26,654 nt of DNA from Paulinella micropora (taxonomy: Eukaryota; Cercozoa; Imbricatea; Euglyphida), in NCBI GenBank assembly GCA_009731375.1, contig BJOX01000189.1, positions 378,989 through 405,642 of the forward strand, in the 5' to 3' direction. Under the pieces are notes generated by a model that had not been told where the DNA came from, did no database searches, and saw nothing but the letters and a program-made list of their open reading frames with translations. Numbering within the stretch: position 1 is the stretch's first letter; each line of letters opens with the position of its first letter. This document shows, piece after piece, positions 18,533-26,654 of this stretch. The position numbers were made by a program, and so were the translations under genes.

Positions 18533-19084
18533 TGTTACGATGATGATATTGATGTTGATGTTGATGATGTTGCTGCTACTGCTGCTGTTGTTGCTGTTGT
18601 TGTTATTGTTGATGTTGTTGTTGATGTTGATGATGATGTTGTTGTTGTTGTTGTTATTTATGACGATGATGACGATGATGATGATGATGATGATGATGAC
18701 CACGACCATGACCACAACGACGACGTTGTTGTTGTTGATGATGATGATGATGCGATGATGATGATGATGACATCAAGACGAAGATGATGATGTTGATGAT
18801 GATGACGATGTTGTTTTTGTTGGTGTCGTTGTCGTCGTCGTCGTCGTCACTACCTTTTTCTCTATCTCTATATCTCTATCTCTATATCTCTATATCTCTA
18901 TATCTCTATATGTCTTTTTCGTCGTTGTCGTTGTTTTCGTAAGCATTGTCTTTCTTGTTATCGTTGTTGTTGTTGTTGGTTGTTGTTGTTGTTGTTGATG
19001 ATGATGATGATGATGATGATGATAATGGTGGTGATGATGATGATGGTGATGATGATGATGATGGTGCCGGATGATGGTGATATC

Positions 19085-19124
<40 letters not shown>

Positions 19125-19211
19125 GTGATGACGATACTACGATGACGACGACGACTACGACGACGACTACAACGACGATGAGACAACGACGACGACGACG
19201 ACGACGACGAC

Positions 19212-19248
<37 letters not shown>

Positions 19249-19290
19249 CTGATGATGATGATGATGCTGATGATGATCTGATGATGATGA
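18496..19290 (+). repeat. (TTG)n, (GAT)n, (GAC)n compound trinucleotide DNA
   Basis: Blocks of GTT/TTG, GAT and GAC trinucleotides alternate, with a (TATCTC)n-like hexanucleotide block at about 18857-18915. Apparent poly-Leu, poly-Val, poly-Asp and poly-Asn reading frames come only from the repeats. Confidence 0.95.
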
Positions 19291-20304
19291 TAGAGATGAT
19301 GAGGATGATATGAGGATTGATGATAATAATTGAGCTTGATTGATTGTTAAATTTCAGTAATTTCTTGTTCTTGTTGTCGTTGTTGTTGTTGTTAGTTGTT
19401 TTTCAAACAAACAAGACGTATAAGAAGAAGGTGAAACGTACTTTCATTAAACAGCAAGAAAGAAGGCCCATGAAAGTGCTGCTCTTGCACTTTTTAAACA
19501 ACAACACGGCCTTTTCTGATTTTTGACCGTTTCTGTACTGTCCGCAAAACCAGAGGAAAATAATCGGCTCCAAAATCGCTGGGAAGAAAAAACGGTCACT
19601 TCCCCCATGTCGAAAAATGTACCGGTTACAAATATCCATTGTTGTGTCGCCACCTCGACCTTATCCCGTCTGAGTCAGAACGGACCCGTGTACAGTCAGA
19701 ACGGAAGCACCGTCAGTGGACAGTGAGCCAGTGGAGCAAAAAAAACCAAAAATGGGCGAGCATGTTTGTCAAAATAAGCGAGTGTGTTTTTGTCTGTTCA
19801 ATCACGAGCTCCCTGTGGTTTGTCGCTAAGACCGAACGCCAACGTGATTTGGTTTAGTTGGGATAAATTGCGTGCGTTTTCCCCTTGACAAGCCGCTGCA
19901 AAGCCCATCCGAACTCGCGATGCTTTATCAAACATACCATTCCCTTTTTTTTGGGGTCGCAGTGCATGAATCAGTACTTGAATCGCGAGCTTACAGCCTG
20001 CCAGCGGGAATGCAACCAAGCGTCGTTTCATTACTGCCGTTATGTTCGTATTGATTCATTCATGCCATCACCAGGCACACCGATTTGATACGCTGTAAGC
20101 AAGAAGTCAAGAGAAGAGGGCTGTGAGGACAGTTTTGTGTTTTGTGGTTGCAAGAACTGTGCAAGATCTGTCGCACGCACTCGATATGTGAAGTTTGCAA
20201 CCAGGACATGGCGCAGACATTTTCCGATTCTTTGTTGTTGTCGTTATTGTTATTTTTTGTTTTGTGTATGTTTTGTCATTTTCGGGGGGGTTCTCACTCT
20301 CAAT
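19291..20304. other. Unique sequence without a supported gene
   Basis: About 1 kb of non-repetitive DNA of balanced composition. Open frames are under 80 codons and carry no recognisable motifs. AGTCAGAACGGA occurs twice (around 19674 and 19694). No tRNA or rRNA was recognised. Confidence 0.4.
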
Positions 20305-20305
20305 T

Positions 20306-20359
<54 letters not shown>

Positions 20360-20422
20360 TCTCTCTCACACACACACACACACTCACTCTCATTCACTCT
20401 CTCTCTCGCTCGCTCTCTCTCT

Positions 20423-20455
<33 letters not shown>

Positions 20456-20476
20456 TCACTCACTCACTCGCTCTCG

Positions 20477-20530
<54 letters not shown>
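20305..20530 (+). repeat. (CT)n with embedded (CA)n and (CTCA)n
   Basis: Dinucleotide CT array interrupted by short CA blocks and ACTC/CTCG variants. Poly-Ser/Leu frames across it are artefacts. Confidence 0.95.
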
Positions 20531-20532
<2 letters not shown>

Positions 20533-21420
20533 CAGCTGACGACGGACAGAATACTGACGAATATGCGTGTATGATGGAAAACGCTGTATTATCTTATTTC
20601 GTAAGATATTTAAGCCTACCGGCTTCCTCGGTTTCTGTTGTCGAGACCCCCCTACACAAAGGAACCAGACAGTGCAGTGCATTAGGTGGTAAACAGTGCG
20701 GGGAATTTGTGCGCACTTTTGAGAGTCAACTTGTTCGCAGAAGTACCCGTAAGACATCAGCAGCTGTTCTCACGAAACACCGCAGACTGTGCAGTTGCAG
20801 GAGCAGGGTTTCGTCAGGAACTGTTCAGGGTAAAAGAACTGCCGTCTGACAGAACTGCTGCGACAGAGACCCCCAAAACTGATCTTCCTAGCAGGAGAAG
20901 GTGGCAAGCGATGCAGTCAGCGCTCAATCTTTTCCCGGGACCCCAGCCACATTTGTGAGGGGAATTCTTTTTTACTGATTTTGTGGAGTTTTTCGTCCCA
21001 CAAAACGCATGACACTAATGGGAGGTCCTGTGACCTATCGCTGACGTGCCCGTTATTCCTGATTACCACGAGTCGAATATGGCCCGTCAAGGTGAAGGAT
21101 ATCAAGGCCCCCGTCAAGGGGAAGGTGAGTACGAGCTGGAGCTCGATCAAAGTAGATCTCAAAGGAATCAACAGCTGGATCAAAGTAGATCTCAAAGGAA
21201 TCAACAATATGCTTACTCAGGTCTCTCTATGCTTTTTATTGAGCCTTTCGATATGTTATCGCTCATACATCAGGCCAACCAAACCAGAATGTGAACGTGG
21301 AGAGTTTAGAGTTCGAACCGATCGAGGATGGCGAGGTTCCTTCTCCCTGCCTTCCTTGCCTTCCTTTCATTAATTCTTTCGCTGCCAGAACAAAAATTCA
21401 TAACCACTCCCTACCTCCCT
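20531..21420. other. Unique sequence with a 33-bp repeat; no confident gene
   Basis: About 890 bp of coding-like base composition with open frames of up to 235 codons that begin inside the upstream CT repeat. No family was recognised. A GAAG|GTGAGT donor-like site occurs at 21121-21130, which could end an exon, but no matching acceptor was convincing. The 33-bp duplication at 21145-21206 lies just after it. Confidence 0.35.
21145..21206. repeat. 29-bp perfect direct repeat, 33-bp period
   Basis: GATCAAAGTAGATCTC with the following 13 bases occurs at 21145-21173 and 21178-21206. The period is a multiple of three, so it would be an in-frame 11-residue repeat if translated (for example IKVDLKGIN twice). 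Confidence 0.85.
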
Positions 21421-21555
21421 CCTCCATTTCCTCTTTCTTCCTTCCTTTCTTTCTTCCTTCCTTTCTTTCTTCCTTGCTTTATTTCTTCCTTCTTCCCCTC
21501 CCTCCCCTTCCTCATTCCTCCCTCCCCTCCCCTCCCTCCCTCCTTCCTCCCTCCC

Positions 21556-21586
<31 letters not shown>
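21421..21586 (+). repeat. Pyrimidine-rich (CCTT/CCCT)n and C run
   Basis: CCTT, TTTC and CCCT units pass into an uninterrupted C run of about 29 bases that ends at the gap. Confidence 0.9.
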
Positions 21587-22112
21587 NNNNNNNNNNNNNN
21601 NNNNNNNNNNNNNNNNNNNNNNNNNNNNNNNNNNNNNNNNNNNNNNNNNNNNNNNNNNNNNNNNNNNNNNNNNNNNNNNNNNNNNNNNNNNNNNNNNNNN
21701 NNNNNNNNNNNNNNNNNNNNNNNNNNNNNNNNNNNNNNNNNNNNNNNNNNNNNNNNNNNNNNNNNNNNNNNNNNNNNNNNNNNNNNNNNNNNNNNNNNNN
21801 NNNNNNNNNNNNNNNNNNNNNNNNNNNNNNNNNNNNNNNNNNNNNNNNNNNNNNNNNNNNNNNNNNNNNNNNNNNNNNNNNNNNNNNNNNNNNNNNNNNN
21901 NNNNNNNNNNNNNNNNNNNNNNNNNNNNNNNNNNNNNNNNNNNNNNNNNNNNNNNNNNNNNNNNNNNNNNNNNNNNNNNNNNNNNNNNNNNNNNNNNNNN
22001 NNNNNNNNNNNNNNNNNNNNNNNNNNNNNNNNNNNNNNNNNNNNNNNNNNNNNNNNNNNNNNNNNNNNNNNNNNNNNNNNNNNNNNNNNNNNNNNNNNNN
22101 NNNNNNNNNNNN
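21587..22112. other. Assembly gap (526 N)
   Basis: Unknown bases, entered from a C homopolymer. Confidence 0.99.
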
Positions 22113-22236
22113 CGCTGCGACAGACCAGTGACGATCACTGGAGCGTCTGCGTCCGTCTTCCTCTTTTTCTTTTTTTGTAATAGGCTAGTGAAGGTCACTA
22201 GGAGGATGACGACGTCAACTCACTCTCTCTCCTTAG

Positions 22237-22294
22237 AAAACTTAGTACAGAAACATCACGAAGAATTCAACGAACTGTACTCCCACGTTCAAAG
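22237..22294 (+). other. Possible 58-nt host exon
   Basis: A pyrimidine tract ending CTCTCTCTCCTTAG at 22235-22236 is followed by 58 nt and then a GT donor (AAAG|GTAGAT) at 22295. In the open frame it reads NLVQKHHEEFNELYSHVQ with two spare bases at each end. The wording vaguely resembles a glycosidase helix (GH95-like H..EF..L pattern), but this is too short to assign. The next candidate exon (24263-24287) has compatible phase. Chance is a serious alternative. Confidence 0.22.
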
Positions 22295-22480
22295 GTAGAT
22301 AGATAGGTAGGTAGGTAGGTAGGTAGGCGCATCGACGGAAGGATGGATGGATGGGTGGGTGGATGGATTGATGGATGGATAGATGGCTGGATGGATAGAT
22401 AGATAGATAGAGAGATAGAGAGATCGAGAGATCGAGAGAGAGAGAGAAAAAGAAAGAGAGATAGAGAGAGAGATAGATAG

Positions 22481-22511
<31 letters not shown>

Positions 22512-22750
22512 CATAGATACATAGATACATAGATAGATACATAGCTAGGCTAGCTAGCGATAGGTAGATAGATAGATAGATAGATAGATGGATGGATGGA
22601 TGGATGGATGGATAGATAGATAGATAGATAGATAGACTGATAGACAGACAGACAGACAGACCGATAGATAGATAGATAGATAGACAGATAGATAGATAGA
22701 TAGATGCTTAGTTGCAACATGGAAGGTAAGCCTTTTTGTGGCATTCAATC

Positions 22751-22799
<49 letters not shown>

Positions 22800-22821
22800 C
22801 AGACAGATCGATCGATCGATC

Positions 22822-22855
<34 letters not shown>

Positions 22856-22888
22856 CTGATAGACAGACAGACAGACGACAGACAGACG

Positions 22889-22923
<35 letters not shown>

Positions 22924-23042
22924 GCTTAGTTGCAACATAGAAGGTAAGCCTTTTGGTGGCATTCAATCATAGATAGATAGATAGATAGATAGATAGATTA
23001 GATAGATAGATAGCTAGATAGATAGATAGATAGATATATAGG

Positions 23043-23075
<33 letters not shown>

Positions 23076-23110
23076 GCACTGATAGACAGACAGCCGACAG
23101 ACAGACAGAC

Positions 23111-23143
<33 letters not shown>

Positions 23144-23188
23144 GCTTAGTTGCAACATGGAAGGTAAGCCTTTTGGTGGCATTAAATC

Positions 23189-23234
<46 letters not shown>

Positions 23235-23288
23235 GGATAGATAGATAGATAGATCGATCGATCGATAGATAAATAGATAGATAGATAA

Positions 23289-23321
<33 letters not shown>

Positions 23322-23506
23322 CTGATAGACAGAGAGACGACAGACAGATAGACAGATAGATAGATAGATTAGATAGATAGATAGATAGATAGCTTAGTTG
23401 CAATATTGAAGGTCAGCCTTTTGGTGGCATTCAATCATAGATAGATAGATAGATAGATTGATTGATAGACTGATAGACAGACTGATAGACAGACAGACAG
23501 ATAGAC

Positions 23507-23557
<51 letters not shown>

Positions 23558-23615
23558 CAGATAGACAGATGCTTAGTTGCAACATGGAAGGTAAGCCTTT
23601 TGGTGGCATTCAATC

Positions 23616-23646
<31 letters not shown>

Positions 23647-23690
23647 TATAGATAGATAGATAGGTGGATAGGTAGATAGATGATATGGAA
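22295..23690 (+). repeat. Higher-order (GATA)n array with five 47-bp islands
   Basis: GATA/GACA/GATC tetranucleotide repeats are punctuated by an island starting GCTTAGTTGCAACATGGAAG and ending ATTCAATCAT at 22706, 22924, 23144, 23393 and 23571. Spacings are 218, 220, 249 and 178 bp. Between islands the repeat types recur in similar order: GATA, GATC or GATT, CTGATAGACAGACAGAC, GATA. Thus a ~200-bp compound unit was duplicated in tandem. Poly-(LSIY) frames on the other strand are artefacts. Confidence 0.93.
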
Positions 23691-24088
<398 letters not shown>

Positions 24089-24098
24089 NNNNNNNNNN
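24089..24098. other. Assembly gap (10 N)
   Basis: Small fixed-size gap between two copies of the same CT/CA/ACTTACAACAAGTC/C-run sequence. Confidence 0.99.
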
Positions 24099-24188
<90 letters not shown>

Positions 24189-24240
24189 TTACAACAAGTC
24201 AAGTAGTAAACCAAACCCCCCCCCCCCCCCCCCCCCCTTC
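24099..24240 (+). repeat. Second copy of the CT-CA-C-run segment (182-bp offset)
   Basis: (CT)n with one TTT interruption, (CA)n, ACTTACAACAAGTCAAGTAG, AAACCAAA and a C run repeat the sequence before the gap. The offset is a constant 182 bp (ACTTACAACAAG at 24005 and 24187; TTT at 23969 and 24151). It is either a tandem duplication or a duplicated contig end. Confidence 0.9.
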
Positions 24241-24262
24241 TCTCTCTCTCATTTTCCCACAG

Positions 24263-24287
24263 GAACGGCAAGTTATGTGCCTTCGTG
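24263..24287 (+). other. Possible 25-nt microexon
   Basis: A good acceptor (TCTCTCATTTTCCCACAG, AG at 24261-24262) precedes 25 nt that end at a strong donor, G|GTAAGT at 24288. If joined to the candidate exon at 22237-22294 its phase is compatible and no stop arises. It is supported only by splice consensus, and the pyrimidine tract is part of a microsatellite. Confidence 0.25.
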
Positions 24288-24353
24288 GTAAGTTACATCG
24301 GCTTTATGATCTTTGTGGGAGCGATTTTTATGGCGTGCAATGCGTCGCAGAGG

Positions 24354-24354
24354 T

Positions 24355-24386
<32 letters not shown>

Positions 24387-24412
24387 GTGATACAACAATT
24401 CCTGAAGCCGCT

Positions 24413-24478
<66 letters not shown>
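24354..24478 (+). repeat. Two (GA)n blocks
   Basis: (GA)n at about 24354-24386 and 24414-24478, separated by about 28 bp of unique sequence. Confidence 0.95.
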
Positions 24479-24481
<3 letters not shown>

Positions 24482-24510
24482 CAAACGGTGTTGCGATCAC
24501 AAGAATTCCA

Positions 24511-24700
24511 CTCACTCAGGCCCGTTCTACACCACCCAGAATTCCGGGTTTCTGGGGGCCACTTGCTGGCTTTCCTTCCTGAAAAGCCTGGCCTGTGGTG
24601 GCCACTTTCACACCCAGAACCCGGAAAGCTGGCCTGTAGTGCCACTTTCACACCCATGACCCGGAATTCGGGCCTGTGGTGTAGAACGGACCTAAGTGAG
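24511..24700. mobile_element. Small terminal-inverted-repeat (MITE-like) element
   Basis: CTCACTCAGGCCCGTTCTAC plus ACCAC at 24511-24535 is the inverse of 24676-24700 with 23 of 25 bases matching, and the similarity continues at GAATTCCGGGT further in. The 190-bp interior has no coding capacity and contains ~40-bp subrepeats (GGCCTGTGGTG/GGCCTGTAGTG at 24590, 24631 and again at about 24671). No target-site duplication is clear, so the superfamily is not assigned. It resembles a non-autonomous DNA transposon. Confidence 0.65.
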
Positions 24701-24747
24701 AAAAGGTGAGGACAAGACCTTTGACACGCAAAAGGCGCAGCGCTTGA

Positions 24748-24748
24748 A

Positions 24749-24831
<83 letters not shown>
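24748..24831 (+). repeat. (ATT)28 microsatellite
   Basis: Uninterrupted ATT array of about 84 bp. A poly-Asn frame on the other strand is an artefact. Confidence 0.97.
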
Positions 24832-25005
24832 GCAGACACCAGATTGTTATGGGTGGGGTTTCGAGGCAGCTCTAGCAACCGCGCTTGGTGTATGCACTTG
24901 CACATTCGGTGACGTCTTGCAAGAGGTTGCTGGGACTGCGGAATAACCTCGGCTTAGTGCAGTCTTGCCCTCAGGAGCTCCATCGGTGGCCCCGATCATC
25001 AGGCG
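24832..25005. other. Short unique sequence before the gap
   Basis: About 174 bp of unique DNA. It contains no recognised gene; a reading frame runs into the gap but carries no motif. Confidence 0.4.
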
Positions 25006-25971
25006 NNNNNNNNNNNNNNNNNNNNNNNNNNNNNNNNNNNNNNNNNNNNNNNNNNNNNNNNNNNNNNNNNNNNNNNNNNNNNNNNNNNNNNNNNNNNNNN
25101 NNNNNNNNNNNNNNNNNNNNNNNNNNNNNNNNNNNNNNNNNNNNNNNNNNNNNNNNNNNNNNNNNNNNNNNNNNNNNNNNNNNNNNNNNNNNNNNNNNNN
25201 NNNNNNNNNNNNNNNNNNNNNNNNNNNNNNNNNNNNNNNNNNNNNNNNNNNNNNNNNNNNNNNNNNNNNNNNNNNNNNNNNNNNNNNNNNNNNNNNNNNN
25301 NNNNNNNNNNNNNNNNNNNNNNNNNNNNNNNNNNNNNNNNNNNNNNNNNNNNNNNNNNNNNNNNNNNNNNNNNNNNNNNNNNNNNNNNNNNNNNNNNNNN
25401 NNNNNNNNNNNNNNNNNNNNNNNNNNNNNNNNNNNNNNNNNNNNNNNNNNNNNNNNNNNNNNNNNNNNNNNNNNNNNNNNNNNNNNNNNNNNNNNNNNNN
25501 NNNNNNNNNNNNNNNNNNNNNNNNNNNNNNNNNNNNNNNNNNNNNNNNNNNNNNNNNNNNNNNNNNNNNNNNNNNNNNNNNNNNNNNNNNNNNNNNNNNN
25601 NNNNNNNNNNNNNNNNNNNNNNNNNNNNNNNNNNNNNNNNNNNNNNNNNNNNNNNNNNNNNNNNNNNNNNNNNNNNNNNNNNNNNNNNNNNNNNNNNNNN
25701 NNNNNNNNNNNNNNNNNNNNNNNNNNNNNNNNNNNNNNNNNNNNNNNNNNNNNNNNNNNNNNNNNNNNNNNNNNNNNNNNNNNNNNNNNNNNNNNNNNNN
25801 NNNNNNNNNNNNNNNNNNNNNNNNNNNNNNNNNNNNNNNNNNNNNNNNNNNNNNNNNNNNNNNNNNNNNNNNNNNNNNNNNNNNNNNNNNNNNNNNNNNN
25901 NNNNNNNNNNNNNNNNNNNNNNNNNNNNNNNNNNNNNNNNNNNNNNNNNNNNNNNNNNNNNNNNNNNNNNN
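25006..25971. other. Assembly gap (966 N)
   Basis: Unknown bases. The sequence resumes in a C run at 25972. Confidence 0.99.
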
Positions 25972-26010
25972 CCCCCCCCCCCTCCCACCCGTCTTGCTTG
26001 TATGTTGTAA

Positions 26011-26156
26011 TCACATAAAAGCATTCATTACCTAGGTAATTACCCTTGATGTGGTTGGCTTCCCGGGGAAATTCCCTGACATTCGGAATTTCCCCGGGAA
26101 GGTTACCACAACAAGGGTAATTACCTAGGTAATTGGAAGTGAATGCTTTTATGTGA
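26011..26156. mobile_element. 146-bp foldback (hairpin) element
   Basis: Left arm 26012-26075 and right arm 26085-26155 are inverted copies. They share CACATAAAAGCATTCA at the outer end and TTCCCGGGGAAATTCC at the inner end. They differ by four mismatches and one 7-nt insertion, with a 9-nt loop CTGACATTC. Each arm also contains the perfect palindrome ATTACCTAGGTAAT (26027-26040 and 26120-26133). It may be a foldback MITE, or a structured element that would form a hairpin in RNA. No target duplication is certain. Confidence 0.75.
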
Positions 26157-26472
26157 ATTTTAGTTTGTCGTCGACGGAGCCACGTAGGGTAGTATTGCAG
26201 GAGTCTTCTGAGCAAACAACAGGTTTTAATATCGCTCTCTGTCTGTCTCCTCTGTCTCTCTATCTGTGTGTCTTTCTTTCTGTCTGTCTGCCTGCCTGCA
26301 TGCCTGCCTGTCTGACTGTTAATATCGCTCTGTCTCTCTGTCTCCTCTGTCTCTCTGTCTGTCTTTCAGTCTTTCTGTCTGTCTTATCTGTCTGTCTGTC
26401 TGTCTGCCTGTCTGACTGTCTGACTGTCTGACTGTCTGACTGTCTGGCTGTCTGTCTGTCTGTGTCTCTCTC

Positions 26473-26521
<49 letters not shown>

Positions 26522-26524
26522 TAC

Positions 26525-26576
<52 letters not shown>

Positions 26577-26654
26577 CCTCCCTCCCTCGCTCCCTCGCTC
26601 CCTCCCTCCGTCCCTCCCTCCCTCCCTCCGTCCCTCCCTCCCCCCCCCCCCCCC
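26157..26654 (+). repeat. (TCTG)n, (CT)n, (CA)n, (CCCT)n and C run
   Basis: After about 70 bp of unique sequence, CTGT/CTGC/CTGA tetranucleotides pass into CT, CA, CT and CCCT repeats and end in a C homopolymer at the window edge. Cys/Val/Leu-rich frames here are artefacts. TTAATATCGCTCTGTCT-like text recurs around 26226 and 26319, so the array contains a ~93-bp duplication. Confidence 0.9.

Noticed and set aside
16621-19216. Long open frames of poly-Glu, poly-Lys, poly-Leu, poly-Asp on both strands
   Set aside because: They follow directly from trinucleotide repeats, which lack stops in most frames; no unique protein sequence or gene structure is attached.
19523-19857. Short ORFs in the unique stretch between repeats
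   Set aside because: Each is under 75 codons, overlaps others in other frames and shows no motif or splice support.
22500-23620. Regularly spaced islands as a CRISPR array
   Set aside because: The spacers are tetranucleotide repeats, not unique sequences, spacing varies from 178 to 249 bp, and the context is eukaryotic.
24885-26215. Open frames of 340-410 codons across 25006-25971
   Set aside because: They are open only because the gap is N; the flanking coding parts are short and without motifs.

Overview
The window is eukaryotic repeat-rich DNA. It holds two autonomous retrotransposons in tandem on the + strand, followed by about 10 kb of simple-sequence DNA with assembly gaps. The species cannot be named. 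The mixture of a restriction-like-endonuclease non-LTR element, a Ty3/gypsy-like LTR element, a foldback element, a terminal-inverted-repeat element, and long GAA, GAT, GATA and CT arrays fits a large protist, algal or invertebrate genome. No bacterial gene organisation, rRNA, tRNA or CRISPR array was seen.

Bases 1-4475 are the 3' part of a non-LTR (LINE-type) retrotransposon that runs in from the left edge. Its frame, open from base 2, encodes a ribonuclease H with all four acidic residues, then a reverse transcriptase. After one in-frame TGA comes a zinc-binding tail, and in another frame a PD-(D/E)XK restriction-like endonuclease. It ends in a (AAT)17 tail. Placing RNase H before the RT is the reverse of the usual LINE order. 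The copy carries a stop and a frame change, so it is probably dead unless these are recoded.

Bases 5577-15966 are a nearly intact 10.4-kb LTR retrotransposon. It has 245/247-bp LTRs that differ by three substitutions and two 1-bp indels, TG...CA ends and a TAAC target duplication. Gag (836 aa) ends in a CCCH zinc finger and an RGG-rich tail instead of the retroviral CCHC knuckle. Pol (1915 aa) carries a protease-like region with a D-T-M active-site motif, RT with YIDD, RNase H, an integrase with a complete HHCC/DDE set and GPY/F module, and a 300-residue unrecognised C-terminal extension. Gag and Pol are in the same frame separated only by TGA followed by CGG, a known context for stop-codon readthrough. 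This is the best candidate for an unusual expression strategy.

From 15967 to the end there is a 147-bp tandem duplication, a 1.4-kb polypurine (GAA)n tract, (GTT/GAT/GAC)n DNA, CT/CA repeats, a higher-order GATA array with a 47-bp island present five times, a small terminal-inverted-repeat element (24511-24700) and a 146-bp foldback (26011-26156). Four N gaps (18060-18321, 21587-22112, 24089-24098, 25006-25971) all abut G or C homopolymers. Two short segments (22237-22294 and 24263-24287) have splice-site context and compatible phase and could be exons of a host gene, with low confidence. The long open frames inside the microsatellites are artefacts.
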